Program-made: the position numbers and the translations under genes | Notes under the pieces: model-generated | What the model saw: the letters and a program-made list of their open reading frames with translations, nothing else | What the model was told of the DNA's origin: nothing | Databases searched by the model: none | In this document: positions 23,732 through 32,862 of the stretch, piece after piece | How the letters are laid out: every line of letters begins with the position of its first letter | Numbering within the stretch: the first letter of the stretch is position 1 | Assembly: GCA_002010215.1 (NCBI GenBank) | Contig: MTMY01000024.1 | Coordinates: 1 to 43,738, forward strand | From: Archaeoglobus sp. JdFR-37 | Lineage (GTDB): Archaea; Halobacteriota; Archaeoglobi; Archaeoglobales; Archaeoglobaceae | Length of the DNA: 43,738 nucleotides | Direction of reading: 5' to 3'

Positions 23732-24870
23732 CAGAGCCCACCCTTCAGGTGCCCCTTTATTTTATCTGTGGTGCTCACCATCATCCTTTCGAAGGTCACA
23801 ACGTATTTGCCATCCTTTTCCTCAATATCTCCAAAGACTGCCTCAATCCCCATCCTCCTCACGTGCTCCTTGAAGAGCTTCAGCGTCTCCATGCTGGAAA
23901 AGCTCAGCCTAGTTTTCTCGGTTATCTTCTTACCCTCAGCCACCTCCCTGATGCTTTCAACCATGGGCTGAAGAATTGACATTCCAAGTCTCAAACAGCG
24001 CTCCCTGAATTCTCTTTCATTCTCCTTTAGCTCAAAGCTCTGAAAACCTTCTCGGACAATTCTGGAGAACATAAAGTCCCTTCCATAATCATTGAAGTAA
24101 CGGAATGCGTATCTCAGATCCCCGCAATTCGACTGACTTGATGTGTACTTTATGGGCTCTTTTTTCATCTCAACATCCTTGAAAACTATACCCTCTCTGC
24201 CTTCCTCCCCAAGTTTCTTCACCACCTCAAAGGCTATTTCATGGGCAATCTCCACTTCAACCACATCAAGTATGGGCGCCATGTTTAACGAATATTCCTG
24301 GCAGAGCCTTTCCTTTTCCCTGATGCTCAGAGGCCTGTTGCTTCTCTTCTCCCGGATATCAAAAACGTAGAACTCCAGTTTTACTCCGTAAGTAGCCTTG
24401 GGTACAAAGGGAGACTCCTCTCCGACAGCTTCGCAACACAGCATGAGGTCAGGATGGTCATGAAAAAAAGCAATATCAATTAGCTCTCTTGCTTTCTCAG
24501 TAGTGTAAGGGCATATGTAGCCTCTCCGGGTTATCCCGTAGATGTTCTCTCCCAACAAGGCTATTCTGGCATTATATCCGTTCATTTTTTCTTCCAAAGC
24601 GACTTCTCCACTGAATCGTCTTTTGATGGTGGGATAGAGGGTCAGAGCCCTTCGGATTTTGGGATATCCCCTCACAACTTCCAAGCCGTGTTTTGTCTTT
24701 GCTATGAGTGTTCCCTCTTCATATTCTCCAAATTTCTTCTCCAGTTTGTAAGCTTCGATGACATCCCCAAAAAAAGGGTGTTTAATCAGAGCATTTTTTA
24801 ATATATTTCTTTCCCCCAGCCTTTCTGCAGCAGGGGGCGTTAAATTGAGGGCTTCAGCGACGAACTTCAT
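23728..24870 (-). CDS. ATP-dependent RNA ligase, Pab1020/Rnl3 family
   Basis: The 380-residue protein holds the nucleotidyltransferase motif I VALEEKMNGYNAR, whose Lys (residue 95 from this start) takes the AMP, then RGYICPYTTEKA, MLCCEAVGEESP and LEFYVFDI, and motif IV-like REGIVFKD followed by EPIKYTSSQ. The N- and C-terminal helical regions match archaeal homodimeric RNA ligases. These can ligate or circularise single-stranded RNA; the cellular target is unsettled. ATG 24870, 5 nt after the CBS gene stop, is preferred to GTG 24882. It is coupled to DUF1464 by a 4-nt overlap. Confidence 0.87.
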   Translation of the reverse strand: MKFVAEALNLTPPAAERLGERNILKNALIKHPFFGDVIEAYKLEKKFGEYEEGTLIAKTKHGLEVVRGYPKIRRALTLYPTIKRRFSGEVALEEKMNGYNARIALLGENIYGITRRGYICPYTTEKARELIDIAFFHDHPDLMLCCEAVGEESPFVPKATYGVKLEFYVFDIREKRSNRPLSIREKERLCQEYSLNMAPILDVVEVEIAHEIAFEVVKKLGEEGREGIVFKDVEMKKEPIKYTSSQSNCGDLRYAFRYFNDYGRDFMFSRIVREGFQSFELKENEREFRERCLRLGMSILQPMVESIREVAEGKKITEKTRLSFSSMETLKLFKEHVRRMGIEAVFGDIEEKDGKYVVTFERMMVSTTDKIKGHLKGGLW

Positions 24871-24875
24871 AAAAA

Positions 24876-25820
24876 TTAGCACTTGACTTGGCAGAGAAAT
24901 CTGACAAGGTCCCTCTCAGTTACTATACCTTCCAGATCCTCATCTCCCACAATGAGGGCTGCTCCATGGCCCGTCTCCACCATTTTGTCAACCACTTCGC
25001 TTATGCTGGCATATGGTGGGAATGTAAGGGGTTCCCGGTACTGCAGAACCTTCTCATTGGACAGGATCACTTTGACAGGCTTGTCTATAATTTCCGACAC
25101 ATCTCCAGTAACCAGAAGCTTGAAAGCTTCGCCAGAAGCAAAGTACTGGAGCAGAGTTGTTGAGGTTATCAAACCCATAAGTATGCCGTCTTTTATTATG
25201 GGTAGTCTTCTGATACCTTTTTCCACCATCAGTTTCATAGCATCTCTGATGGTAGTGTCAGGTTCAGCAGTTATCACTCCTCTCGTCATATAGTCTGAAA
25301 CGATTCCATCAAAGTTCTTGTGGGATGAGAGGTAATGCAGGACATCCCTCTCCGTTAGAATTCCGATAACTCTATCCTCTCTATCAACTATCGGCATGCC
25401 TCCAACTCTATTCTTGAGCAAAAGCTCCAGAACATCCTCAAAGCTACTGGTAAAATCTGCTGCAATAACATTCCTTTCCATTATCTCTCTGACTTCCTCA
25501 TTAATTGCCACAAGAAGGTTTCCATCATACCTGTCCTCAACTATTCTGTGCTTCTCTCCACCGCCGAAGAAGTTAACTATGTCCATTCCGGTGATTATTC
25601 CCTCAAGTCTCTTTGTGCCAGGATCGGCAACGGGAAGCCTCCTGAAGCTGTAAGTGATCATACTCTTGACTGCACTCATGATGGTAGAAGTTGGAGGAAT
25701 TGTGATTACATTTTTGGTGGCCACGTTCATCACAGAACCTGGCTTGATGACATTTTTTCCCGATTTACGCTCATCATCACCTATTTTTGCTCCGATAAAG
25801 TCGTTTCGCCTAACTTTCAT
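24876..25820 (-). CDS. Four-CBS-domain protein
   Basis: The 314-residue protein is four CBS repeats: about 30-95 (SVMNVATKNVITIPPTST), 110-170 (IMERNVIAADFTSSFEDV), 175-235 (YMTRGVITAEPDTTIRDAM) and 240-310 (DKPVKVILSNEKVLQ). Each shows the RLPV/GMPIVD and GIxTxxDV pattern of adenosine-ligand pockets. No effector domain is fused, so it is likely to sense AMP, ATP or SAM and act through a partner. It is preceded by GGGGTG about 8 nt before its ATG and followed directly by the RNA ligase gene. Confidence 0.9.
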   Translation of the reverse strand: MKVRRNDFIGAKIGDDERKSGKNVIKPGSVMNVATKNVITIPPTSTIMSAVKSMITYSFRRLPVADPGTKRLEGIITGMDIVNFFGGGEKHRIVEDRYDGNLLVAINEEVREIMERNVIAADFTSSFEDVLELLLKNRVGGMPIVDREDRVIGILTERDVLHYLSSHKNFDGIVSDYMTRGVITAEPDTTIRDAMKLMVEKGIRRLPIIKDGILMGLITSTTLLQYFASGEAFKLLVTGDVSEIIDKPVKVILSNEKVLQYREPLTFPPYASISEVVDKMVETGHGAALIVGDEDLEGIVTERDLVRFLCQVKC

Positions 25821-25860
25821 TAATACACCCCACTATACCTCACTATTTCCACTTTAACCC

Positions 25861-26400
25861 TCACTCTGACTCGTAGCAGTCCTCACAAACCTTCATGCCC
25901 TGAAGGTCAAAAAGGTTCTCGGTAAACTTGCCACATCGCTCACACTTTCCTCCAATTTCCTCCTCAATGTCATAAAACCTGTCAGTTATCAAACCCATGA
26001 ATTCGCCAAGGTCAAGTGAGACAGTAAGGATGTCGGTATCAGTCACTATTCCGAGGAGCCTGTCTCCATCCACAACAGGCAGCCTTCTTATCCCACGTTT
26101 CAGCATTATCTTAGCAGCTTCTCTGAGGCTGTAGGTGGGTTTGATAGTTATTACTGGGTAACTCATTATATCTCCAAGATTTACTTCAGAAGGCACTCTG
26201 TTTCTGGATACCACCTTCTCAAGAATGTCTCTCTCCGTGACGATGCCTACCGGTTTTCCGTCCTCCACAACAACTATACTTCCAACACCATATTCTAGCA
26301 TTCTTCTGGAGGCATTCAGAAGCGATTCATCTTTTTCACCCACACAGACTTCCCTCGTCATTATTTCCTTCACTGGAAGGTCTGTTTCCATTTCCATCAC
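25861..26400 (-). CDS. CBS-pair protein with C-terminal zinc ribbon
   Basis: The 179-residue protein has two CBS repeats (LPVKEIMTREVCVGEKDES and LGDIMSYPVITIKPTYSLREA) and a C-terminal CERCGKF ... CEDCYESE element with two C-x2-C pairs, a small zinc ribbon. Many archaea carry such CBS-zinc-ribbon proteins; the ribbon may bind nucleic acid or protein. The start may be GTG 26400 or ATG 26397; a TTTAAAAT stretch about 28 nt upstream fits a leaderless mRNA. It lies 40 nt upstream of the four-CBS gene. Confidence 0.88.
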   Translation of the reverse strand: MMEMETDLPVKEIMTREVCVGEKDESLLNASRRMLEYGVGSIVVVEDGKPVGIVTERDILEKVVSRNRVPSEVNLGDIMSYPVITIKPTYSLREAAKIMLKRGIRRLPVVDGDRLLGIVTDTDILTVSLDLGEFMGLITDRFYDIEEEIGGKCERCGKFTENLFDLQGMKVCEDCYESE

Positions 26401-26510
26401 CAGACAACAGATGATTTCCAGCGGGATTTTAAAGCTTTTTGCCGCAAAGATGAGATTTGAAAAAAGAAATTTCCCATTTCTAATTTCTCCCTTGTCTGAA
26501 ACAATCTCAA

Positions 26511-26990
26511 TTATAAATAATTGAAAAACTGGAAATTGATGAATTTGAAAGCTCCAAACACCCCCATGGATGCTGCGATTACAACAATTCCCGCAATAAT
26601 TACTCCTGCAGCAATATAGATACTTGCCCTAAGTGGCTTCAATCCCAGAATGAATGCCAGAAGACAGCCAGTATAGGCACCGGTAACCGGTAGTGGGATT
26701 GAAACGAAAAGAGCAAGGCCAGGATAGCCGTAACGATCTATGATGTCCCTCTTCTTTTCAGTTCTCAATACCAGCTTCCCAAAAATTCTGGCAGTCATAT
26801 TCCATCGCTGAGCGATTTCAGAGATTTTGTGGAGGGTGAGAAGGAGGAAAGGCACAGGCAGGATATTGCCAAGCACTGAAAGAATATAGGCCTGCAGTGG
26901 TGTAAAACCAGCATATAATGCTAGAGGAATTCCTCCCCTCAACTCGACTATAGGTAGGGCGGAAACGAATACAACTTCATACCATTCCAT
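26511..26990 (-). CDS. Small multi-drug export family membrane protein (COG2426)
   Basis: The 159-residue protein has about four membrane segments and the family motifs LPIVELRGGIPLALYAG, GNILPVPFLLLTL and YGYPGLALFVSIPLPVTGAYTG, matching PF06695. Despite the family name, transport of drugs is not proved. It overlaps the ketopantoate reductase gene upstream by 14 nt, so the two are co-translated. Its C-terminus ends in a hydrophobic helix with aromatic tail. Confidence 0.85.
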   Translation of the reverse strand: MEWYEVVFVSALPIVELRGGIPLALYAGFTPLQAYILSVLGNILPVPFLLLTLHKISEIAQRWNMTARIFGKLVLRTEKKRDIIDRYGYPGLALFVSIPLPVTGAYTGCLLAFILGLKPLRASIYIAAGVIIAGIVVIAASMGVFGAFKFINFQFFNYL

Positions 26991-27864
26991 GAGCTCTTTC
27001 TACCCCCTTTAACATGTTCCACATTATTCTGTTGTACACCACATCCACACCTACCTCTTCACCTTTCGCCACAAAAGCTCCATTTATAAAGTCTATCTCT
27101 GTCCTTTTCCCCTTCTCAATATCCTGAAGCATTGACGAGCGATTGTTGGCAGTTTTGATGACAACCTCTCTTACCACTTCTTTAAGATTTCCTGTTTCAA
27201 AACCCAGAGCATTCAGAACAGCTTCGCACTCTTCAGCAATTTTTTCTGCTATGTCCCAGAGTTCCTTAACCTCAGCAATTTTGCCATTTCTCACTCTGGT
27301 GAGGGCAGTAATTGGATTTATACAGGCGTTGATAGCCGCTTTTACCCATATTCTCCTTCTTATGTCTTCCACCACTTCAACTTCTATGTAGGAATTTTTC
27401 AGGACTTCTTCAACGATCCTAACGTCCTCACTTATCCCACCATCTATTTCTCCAATGTAGGTTATGCCCTTGCCAGCGAAGATTATGTGTCCTGGCTCAA
27501 GCATATTGGCCCCATAGGTTGTTGTGCCGCCGATGACCCTGTTCAGGTGTTGCATGAGTATTTCCTCATTTCCTACGCCGTTCTGCAAACTGCATACAAT
27601 ACCTGGATCAATCTCTGCCAGAGCTTTCGCAGCATTTTCTGTGTCATAGGCTTTAACGGTAACAAAAGTTACATCAGCATCAATAGGTTTTGATGACGTT
27701 TTAACCAAGAACTCCGCCTCCATCAGACCTGAGACCTTCAATCCCTTCTTTAAAGCTTCATACTGCTTTCCCCTGGCTACATAAATCACCTCATAACCGG
27801 CTTGCTGGATTAAGGCGCCAAAAAGGCATCCGAGGGCACCAGCACCCATTATCTGAATTCTCAT
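26977..27864 (-). CDS. panE: 2-dehydropantoate 2-reductase (ketopantoate reductase)
   Basis: The 295-residue protein begins with the Rossmann motif MGAGALGCLFG and has VTVKAYDTENAAKAL, SLQNGVGNEE, RVIGGTTTYGA and the catalytic-region VKAAINACINPITALTRVRNG, followed by SSMLQDIEKGKRTEIDFINGAF. It reduces ketopantoate to pantoate with NAD(P)H in coenzyme A synthesis. A perfect ATTTTAAAAT box sits 26 nt before ATG 27864, predicting a leaderless mRNA. The exporter-like gene overlaps its end. Confidence 0.93.
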   Translation of the reverse strand: MRIQIMGAGALGCLFGALIQQAGYEVIYVARGKQYEALKKGLKVSGLMEAEFLVKTSSKPIDADVTFVTVKAYDTENAAKALAEIDPGIVCSLQNGVGNEEILMQHLNRVIGGTTTYGANMLEPGHIIFAGKGITYIGEIDGGISEDVRIVEEVLKNSYIEVEVVEDIRRRIWVKAAINACINPITALTRVRNGKIAEVKELWDIAEKIAEECEAVLNALGFETGNLKEVVREVVIKTANNRSSMLQDIEKGKRTEIDFINGAFVAKGEEVGVDVVYNRIMWNMLKGVERAHGMV

Positions 27865-27885
27865 CGTGAAGGATTTGCTGCTGAG

Positions 27886-27895
27886 ATTTTAAAAT
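27886..27895 (-). promoter_or_regulatory. TATA box of panE
   Basis: The palindromic ATTTTAAAAT is centred 26 nt upstream of ATG 27864, in an otherwise unremarkable 134-nt divergent gap. Confidence 0.5.
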
Positions 27896-28013
27896 TTGGG
27901 TTGATTCTGGATGCTGCAGCCTATATACTGCACTCTCAACATCCACAGCCAAGAACCTACAAAAGGTTACAAGAGGGTCAAAAGGTTAATAATAGAGGAT
28001 GCCAAGCATTTCC

Positions 28014-28673
28014 ATGGAGTTTCGAATTCTTTCTAGGCCAAGTTACAGCCTTCTAGAACTCAAAATGGAGGATGGAGAGGAAGTGCAGGCCGAAACTGGA
28101 GCCATGGTTTACATGAGAAACGTGGAGCTCAAAACCCAGATGAAAGGGGGGCTGCTGAGTGGTTTCAAGAGAACATTGATGGGTGGCGAGTCCTTTTTCA
28201 TAAACCGCTTCGTTTCGAGGGGAGAAGGGTTGCTAGGGCTGGCTCCCTCATATCAGGGAGACATAGTCCATCTGAATGTGGATGGGAAAATCTACGCTCA
28301 AAGTGGTGCCTTTCTTGCGTCATCCCCTGAGATAGATATTGATACGAAGTGGGGTGGTGCGAAGACGTTTTTTGCCGGAGAAGGACTGTTTCTGCTGAAA
28401 CTTGAAGGACATGGCGATCTCTGGCTCTCATCATTTGGTGGAGTCGAGAACATCGACGTTGATGGCAGGCTGAAAGTGGATACTGGCCATATAGTTGCCT
28501 TCGAGGAGTCTCTGGACTACAGTATAAGCAGAGCAGGAGGACTCAAAGCCACTCTGTTAAGTGGAGAGGGGCTGGTTGCCGAGTTCAAAGGCTCTGGGAA
28601 GGTCTGGATTCAGACGAGGTCCATTGGGGATTACATAGGGTGGCTCTCTTCCCTCATTCCCACAAGAGACTAG
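28014..28673 (+). CDS. AIM24 / TIGR00266-family protein
   Basis: The 219-residue protein has the family opening [32 protein letters not shown] (in parts) and repeated beta-strand motifs: [40 protein letters not shown] and [29 protein letters not shown]. This is a beta-prism-like fold (AIM24, PF01987) with unknown role. The frame also allows ATG 27999, but a TTAATAAT box at 27986-27993 is 25 nt before 28014 and only 10 nt before 27999, and the family starts at this second Met. The XPB gene follows after 43 nt. Confidence 0.85.
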   Translation: MEFRILSRPSYSLLELKMEDGEEVQAETGAMVYMRNVELKTQMKGGLLSGFKRTLMGGESFFINRFVSRGEGLLGLAPSYQGDIVHLNVDGKIYAQSGAFLASSPEIDIDTKWGGAKTFFAGEGLFLLKLEGHGDLWLSSFGGVENIDVDGRLKVDTGHIVAFEESLDYSISRAGGLKATLLSGEGLVAEFKGSGKVWIQTRSIGDYIGWLSSLIPTRD

Positions 28674-28716
28674 CACTAATTGTGAAAAATGCAATGAGAA
28701 GTTAAGGATAAGAAAA

Positions 28717-30066
28717 ATGAAGACCAGGATGAGCTACGAGAAAGGCACCATAAGAATTGATGGGGGTGTCCACATCCCCTTTGCCACCTATGACTCCCGC
28801 TCCAAATGTTACCGAGCGAAAGCAAGCAGGTACAGGGATGTGGTGGAATATCTGGAAAAAGCGGGAATTGAGTTTGAGGATAATGTGCTCAACCCCATAC
28901 CTTGCCCCTTTTTTGAAGCTGAGCTTGAACTTAGAGATTACCAGCAGCAGGCTGTTGAGAGATGGATGTTGGACAGGAGAGGGTGCATCGTTCTACCTAC
29001 CGGTTCGGGGAAGACCTATGTGGCTCTTGAAGTCATAAAGGAGTTATCAGTCCCAACGCTGGTGGTTGTTCCAACTCTCGACTTACTTGACCAGTGGGTA
29101 GAGAAGCTTTCGGTCTTTGGCGAATGGATAGGTGAGTTCAGTGGAAGAAAGAAGGAGCTGAAGCCCATTACTGTTGCAACCTACGATTCTGCTTACATAA
29201 ACGCCGAATTGTTGGGAGATAAATTCGTGCTTCTTGTTTTTGATGAGGTGCACCATCTTCCTTCCCAGTCCTACATACACATAGCCGAGATGTGCGCCGC
29301 TCCTTACCGCCTTGGCCTCACCGCCACTTTTGAGAGAGACGATGGAAAGCACGAGCTTCTGCCAGAGCTTGTAGGTGGAAAAATATTCGAGTTAAAGCCT
29401 TCAGATCTGGCTGGAAAGCATCTTGCAAGCTATGTGGTGAAAAGAATATACGTGCCGCTGACAGAGAAAGAACGAAGGATATACGAAGCTAAGGCGAAAG
29501 TTTTCAGAGAATATGTCAGAAGGAAGGGGATAGTTCTGCGAAGCGTGGAGGATTTCCACAGAGTTATAATGGCCACTGGATACGATGCCAGAGCATATGA
29601 TGCTCTCAGAGCCTGGGATGAGGCCAGAAAGATTGCTTTTAACTCCAGAAACAAGATAAGAAAGCTGAAAGAGCTGTTGGAGAGGCATCGGGGAGACAAG
29701 ATAATCATATTCACCCGGCACAATGAACTTGTTTACACAATATCCAGAGCCTTTCTGATTCCTGCCATAACGCATCGAACTTCGAAGGATGAGAGGAAAA
29801 TTATACTTGATGGATTCCGGAAAGGGAAGTTCAAGGCCATCGTCAGCAGTCAGGTGCTTGATGAGGGAATTGATGTGCCCGATGCCAGCGTTGGAATAAT
29901 CATGAGCGGAAGTGGGAGTGTCAGGGAGTTTATCCAGCGCCTCGGGAGGATTCTCAGGCCGTCTAAAGGGAAGGAGAAGGCCATCCTTTACGAGCTTATC
30001 TCCAGAGAGACTGGGGAGGTGCACACTGCCAGGAGGAGGAGCAATGCTTCCAAAAGATCTCCTTGA
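28717..30066 (+). CDS. xpb: XPB-type DNA helicase/translocase (SF2)
   Basis: The 449-residue archaeal XPB has an N-terminal damage-recognition-like region ([13 protein letters not shown]), Walker [17 protein letters not shown] Walker B, a [19 protein letters not shown] segment holding the RED-type motif, and in helicase domain 2 [25 protein letters not shown] and [15 protein letters not shown]. In archaea XPB pairs with the nuclease Bax1 and is proposed to act in excision repair. Its last 23 nt overlap the Bax1 gene, the conserved arrangement. No C-terminal extension is present. Confidence 0.94.
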   Translation: MKTRMSYEKGTIRIDGGVHIPFATYDSRSKCYRAKASRYRDVVEYLEKAGIEFEDNVLNPIPCPFFEAELELRDYQQQAVERWMLDRRGCIVLPTGSGKTYVALEVIKELSVPTLVVVPTLDLLDQWVEKLSVFGEWIGEFSGRKKELKPITVATYDSAYINAELLGDKFVLLVFDEVHHLPSQSYIHIAEMCAAPYRLGLTATFERDDGKHELLPELVGGKIFELKPSDLAGKHLASYVVKRIYVPLTEKERRIYEAKAKVFREYVRRKGIVLRSVEDFHRVIMATGYDARAYDALRAWDEARKIAFNSRNKIRKLKELLERHRGDKIIIFTRHNELVYTISRAFLIPAITHRTSKDERKIILDGFRKGKFKAIVSSQVLDEGIDVPDASVGIIMSGSGSVREFIQRLGRILRPSKGKEKAILYELISRETGEVHTARRRSNASKRSP

Positions 30067-31576
30067 GGTCAGGAAGTATAAGGGGAAGATGTTCCCGAGA
30101 TTTGCTGGAGAAAGGGAGTACCCTCTGGCTGAGCAGATCATCGGCATTTTTAAGGCCGGGAAAGGGAAGAAGTACGGCTCGATAATGGCAGCTCTGAAAA
30201 AGGTGGAGAATGCCAGAAACTATAGGAAGGTCAGAGGCTTCGTCAGAGTTATTGAGAACTTCTGCATCGAGAAGGTATGCCCTTTTGATGTCTCCCATCT
30301 TGACCCGGTTAAAGTGAGGCTGTACCTCTTTGAGAGGGGGTATGTCACTTCAAAGAAGGACAGGCAGCAGGTTATCGAGCTGGCTGCAAGATACTTTAGG
30401 GTTAGTCCGATGGATGTTGAGAAGGTCATGTTTGCAGACATGGATGAAGAGCTAGTGGTAGCGGAAGTCAGAGAGATTTCACCTGATGAGCTGATCAGAC
30501 TCTACAATCTCTCGCTCCTCCAGACTGCCATTTTTAACTGCCTTCGCCTGACTTTCTGGACTTCTTCAAACCACAAGGAGATATTTCGACGAATAAAGTG
30601 GCTGGGCCTCATGTATGAGCTTTATGAGGAGGAAGGAAAGGATGAGGAAGGTAAAATCCTAATCAGCGTGACAGGAGCAGCATCCATTCTGAAAATGACA
30701 AGAAAGTACGGAACCTCCATTGCCAAGCTGATACCCTCCATATTGAAGGCTGATGAATGGTGGATTCGAGCAGAGATTCTGGATGAAAATACCAATAGAA
30801 TCTACCTGCTGGAGCTAGACTATAGGCAAGGACACCTTTTCCCAGAATATGATGAAAGGATTGAGTTTGACTCTTCCCTTGAGGAGGAGTTTGAGAGGAA
30901 AGTCAGGGCAATAACAGGGGCTGAAGTCATCAGAGAACCGGATGTGATTAAGGCTGGAAGATACGCATTCATACCGGATTTTCTAGTGAGGAGAGGTGAG
31001 AAGGAAGTTTATGTTGAGATAGTGGGTTTCTGGACGGAGGAATATCTCAAGAAGAAGATGGAGAAGATCAGACAGGTAAATGTGCCGCTGATAGTCATTG
31101 CTAGAGAAGAATACGGAAAGGAATATTGCAGCAAAAAACGTGGCATCAAAGCAGATGAAGACGTGATCTTCTTCTCAACCAAGATTCCGTATAACGAGGT
31201 CATCAGGAGAATAAACCTGTATCTGAGGGCCGACATCAGCGAAATGAGTTTTGACATGGAGGAAAAAGAAGTCATACATCTGAAAGAGCTGGCAGAGGAA
31301 TACGGCGTCTCAGTTAATGAAGTAGCTGAAAAGCTCCCCAAAGATTACGTTCTTGCCGGAGCCTTTGCCATCAAAAAGGAGATTCTGGATGAGATTGCCC
31401 AAAAACTAGAGGAAATAAAGCCAGAGAAGCTTGCTGATGCTGCATCAGTGCTGGAGAGATACGGCGTCGGGTATGAGGTTCTTCCGGTTCTGGGATATCG
31501 TATAAAGTGGGTTGGGTTGAGTGAAGAGGATGCGATTGTTGTTAAGGAGCTGGATAAGAGTAGTAGGATTGAGTAA
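30044..31576 (+). CDS. bax1: Bax1 nuclease (DUF790), XPB partner
   Basis: The 510-residue protein matches archaeal Bax1: [21 protein letters not shown] at the start (in parts), a helical middle with [25 protein letters not shown], and a C-terminal nuclease-like segment [22 protein letters not shown] with [12 protein letters not shown], which contains the PD and E-x-K-like residues of the restriction-enzyme fold. Bax1 is a structure-specific nuclease stimulated by XPB. ATG 30044 has a strong AGGAGGAGGA ribosome-binding site; the open frame upstream is inside XPB. A Glu/Lys-rich C-terminal domain follows the nuclease. Confidence 0.92.
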   Translation: MLPKDLLEVRKYKGKMFPRFAGEREYPLAEQIIGIFKAGKGKKYGSIMAALKKVENARNYRKVRGFVRVIENFCIEKVCPFDVSHLDPVKVRLYLFERGYVTSKKDRQQVIELAARYFRVSPMDVEKVMFADMDEELVVAEVREISPDELIRLYNLSLLQTAIFNCLRLTFWTSSNHKEIFRRIKWLGLMYELYEEEGKDEEGKILISVTGAASILKMTRKYGTSIAKLIPSILKADEWWIRAEILDENTNRIYLLELDYRQGHLFPEYDERIEFDSSLEEEFERKVRAITGAEVIREPDVIKAGRYAFIPDFLVRRGEKEVYVEIVGFWTEEYLKKKMEKIRQVNVPLIVIAREEYGKEYCSKKRGIKADEDVIFFSTKIPYNEVIRRINLYLRADISEMSFDMEEKEVIHLKELAEEYGVSVNEVAEKLPKDYVLAGAFAIKKEILDEIAQKLEEIKPEKLADAASVLERYGVGYEVLPVLGYRIKWVGLSEEDAIVVKELDKSSRIE

Positions 31577-31676
31577 GTGTTTAATTGTTTAATCGATGAT
31601 TGAGTTCTCTGAAATTTTTGAATGTGGTTTTTGAGTCCACTCTGTTAAGATCTCAAAATTATAATGTGTTTTTTAT

Positions 31677-31700
31677 CCCGCCCACCCAGCTCCTCCTCCG
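31677..31700 (-). repeat. GGGTGGGY intergenic repeat, copy C1
   Basis: The minus strand holds GCTGGGTGGGCGGG preceded by GGAGGAGGA, three G triplets plus GG runs. Downstream on the plus strand is a CTCCGTCTCGGAG hairpin and a GGAGATTCATTTT word that recurs, slightly changed, beside copy D. Confidence 0.55.
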
Positions 31701-31774
31701 TCTCGGAGATTCATTTTAGTTGATTTGGTGAGATTTTGTGAAAATTTTAGAATACTGTCAAAATATGAAGCTTA

Positions 31775-31790
31775 GGGACGGGTGGGTGGG
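31775..31790 (+). repeat. G-quadruplex motif, copy C2
   Basis: GGGACGGGTGGGTGGG has four G triplets with loops of 2, 1 and 1, like copy A2 but on the opposite strand. It is the clearest quadruplex motif on the plus strand. Confidence 0.6.
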
Positions 31791-31954
31791 CATAGCTATT
31801 AAATTGATAAATTAAATTATTATTGAAATTAAATACTTGATTTTGGCTAGTGGAATAAAAGTAAAAGTTGAATAAATAGAAAGTCAAAACTTTGAAAAGA
31901 AAACCATAAATATTTCCAAGATAGAATTTTCCAAAGGGGCTTTGAGTGAGTTAA

Positions 31955-32391
31955 ATGTTTAATATTTGGGGTGAAAAAGAGGAAAAGAAAAGAAGACAAT
32001 ACATAAGCAAGTCAGAATGGGAAGTAAAGAAGAAACTATTCGGAAATAAATGTGTTATATGCGGTAAGAGTGAGAAAAGCGTTGGAGTGTTGGAAAAAGC
32101 CCATCTAAAAAGCACATTCTAAAGGTGGCTCCCAAGTAGTTCCGATGTATCCAACCTGTCACAAAAAGTATGACAGAGGCTTGTTGACCGAGAAACAACT
32201 GAAAAAACTTGGTATTGACCCAAAAAAGTACAAAAGAATGTTGCCTAAAAAAGTACAAGGAAAGAAGAAGAAAGACCCCGTTCGCTTTAAACGTGCCAGA
32301 ACTTGACATCTCAGACCCATTAGGTGGTAAGAAGAAGAAAGGAGGCAGAAAGAGGATGAAAAAAGATGAATTTGGGTTTGATTTGTTTTAA
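31955..32391 (+). pseudogene. HNH-family endonuclease gene broken by two +1 frameshifts
   Basis: Three overlapping frames join into one protein of about 144 residues if one base is removed at each of two runs: an A run near 32106-32111 and the C run of GACCCCG near 32273-32279. Frame 1 (ATG 31955 to TAA 32122) gives FGNKCVICGKSEKS and EKAHLK; frame 2 continues AHSKGGSQVVPMYPTCHKKYDRG, the zinc-ribbon HNH signature; frame 3 gives LDISDPLGGKKKK and ends EFGFDLF at TAA 32391. Small free-standing HNH nucleases of this kind are common in viruses and plasmids. Either a decayed mobile gene or two homopolymer sequencing errors; programmed shifting at both is less likely. Confidence 0.7.
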
Positions 32392-32417
32392 AGAGAAAAG
32401 CATGTCGGGCGCGGAGA

Positions 32418-32522
32418 ATGAGCAATGAGATTGATAATATACTAGACTGGGCTATTGGTGCAGTGGTCATACTATTCTTTGCATACATATTATGGGTAAT
32501 CGCGATCAATTTTGTGAATTAG
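32418..32522 (+). CDS. 34-residue single-span membrane micro-protein (candidate)
   Basis: ATG 32418 to TAG 32522 encodes a polar N-terminus (MSNEIDNILDW) and one hydrophobic span of about 20 residues (AIGAVVILFFAYILWVIAI) ending INFVN. It lies 26 nt after the broken HNH gene and may belong to the same element. A second hydrophobic stretch (LFAAFIAGAVLFLKFGWRRR) sits in another frame just downstream, near 32540-32612, without a good start codon. No family recognised; coding is only suggested by the clean membrane-span pattern. Confidence 0.35.
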   Translation: MSNEIDNILDWAIGAVVILFFAYILWVIAINFVN

Positions 32523-32647
32523 ATTCAATTTTTGTTCAACTGGTTGGAGTTTGTTTGCTGCATTTATCGCGGGAGCTGTTTTATTCTTAAAATTTGGATG
32601 GAGAAGACGGTGAAATAGTAAGAGTAATAAAAAACCCCTCAAAACAC

Positions 32648-32660
32648 TAAAAAACAAAAA
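32648..32660 (-). terminator. T-rich terminator of tRNA-Thr
   Basis: Directly after the tRNA 3' end the minus strand runs TTTTTGTTTTTT, followed about 20 nt later by GGGGTTTTTT. T runs are the usual archaeal termination signal. Confidence 0.55.
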
Positions 32661-32661
32661 G

Positions 32662-32734
32662 AGCCACGGGCGGGATTTGAACCCGCGACCTCGTGCTTAC
32701 CAAGCACGCGCTCTACCGGCTGAGCTACCGTGGC
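32662..32734 (-). tRNA. tRNA-Thr (anticodon GGT)
   Basis: The 73-nt minus-strand sequence folds as a full cloverleaf. Acceptor GCCACGG pairs with CCGTGGC, the D stem is GCTC/GAGC, the anticodon stem CGTGC/GCACG closes the loop TTGGTAA (anticodon GGT at 34-36), and the T arm GCGGG/CCCGC holds TTCAAAT. The discriminator is T and no CCA is encoded. It reads threonine ACC and ACU codons. No intron is present. The HNH remnant lies on its 3' side, where integrating elements often insert. Confidence 0.97.
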
Positions 32735-32862
32735 CTGAGAAAGGCTGAGGAGATGAGATTTATGAAGTTTGCGGTCTAAAAATAATTGTGCATTTTCCTG
32801 AGATTGTTTGTTTAACTTTGATGTATAGGCTAATTGCCATAAATGACTTACTCAATTTTTAT

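Larger units (their letters stand above)
31577..31954. other. AT-rich spacer with paired G-quadruplex-type repeats
   Basis: This 378-nt gap after bax1 has no credible reading frame. Its two GC-rich islands stand out: a C-rich tract at 31677-31700 and a G-rich tract at 31775-31790. They share the complementary words GCCCACCC and GGGTGGGC, so the roughly 110 nt between them are bounded by an inverted repeat. The rest is A/T-rich, much of it poly-A/T-like. Confidence 0.6.

Noticed and set aside
29401-30147. 248-codon minus-strand frame
   Set aside because: Antisense shadow of XPB, which has all helicase motifs.
32540-32612. Second hydrophobic peptide after the 34-residue membrane protein
   Set aside because: Has a good membrane-span pattern ending in Arg-Arg-Arg but no ATG or GTG start; mentioned only as a possible remnant.
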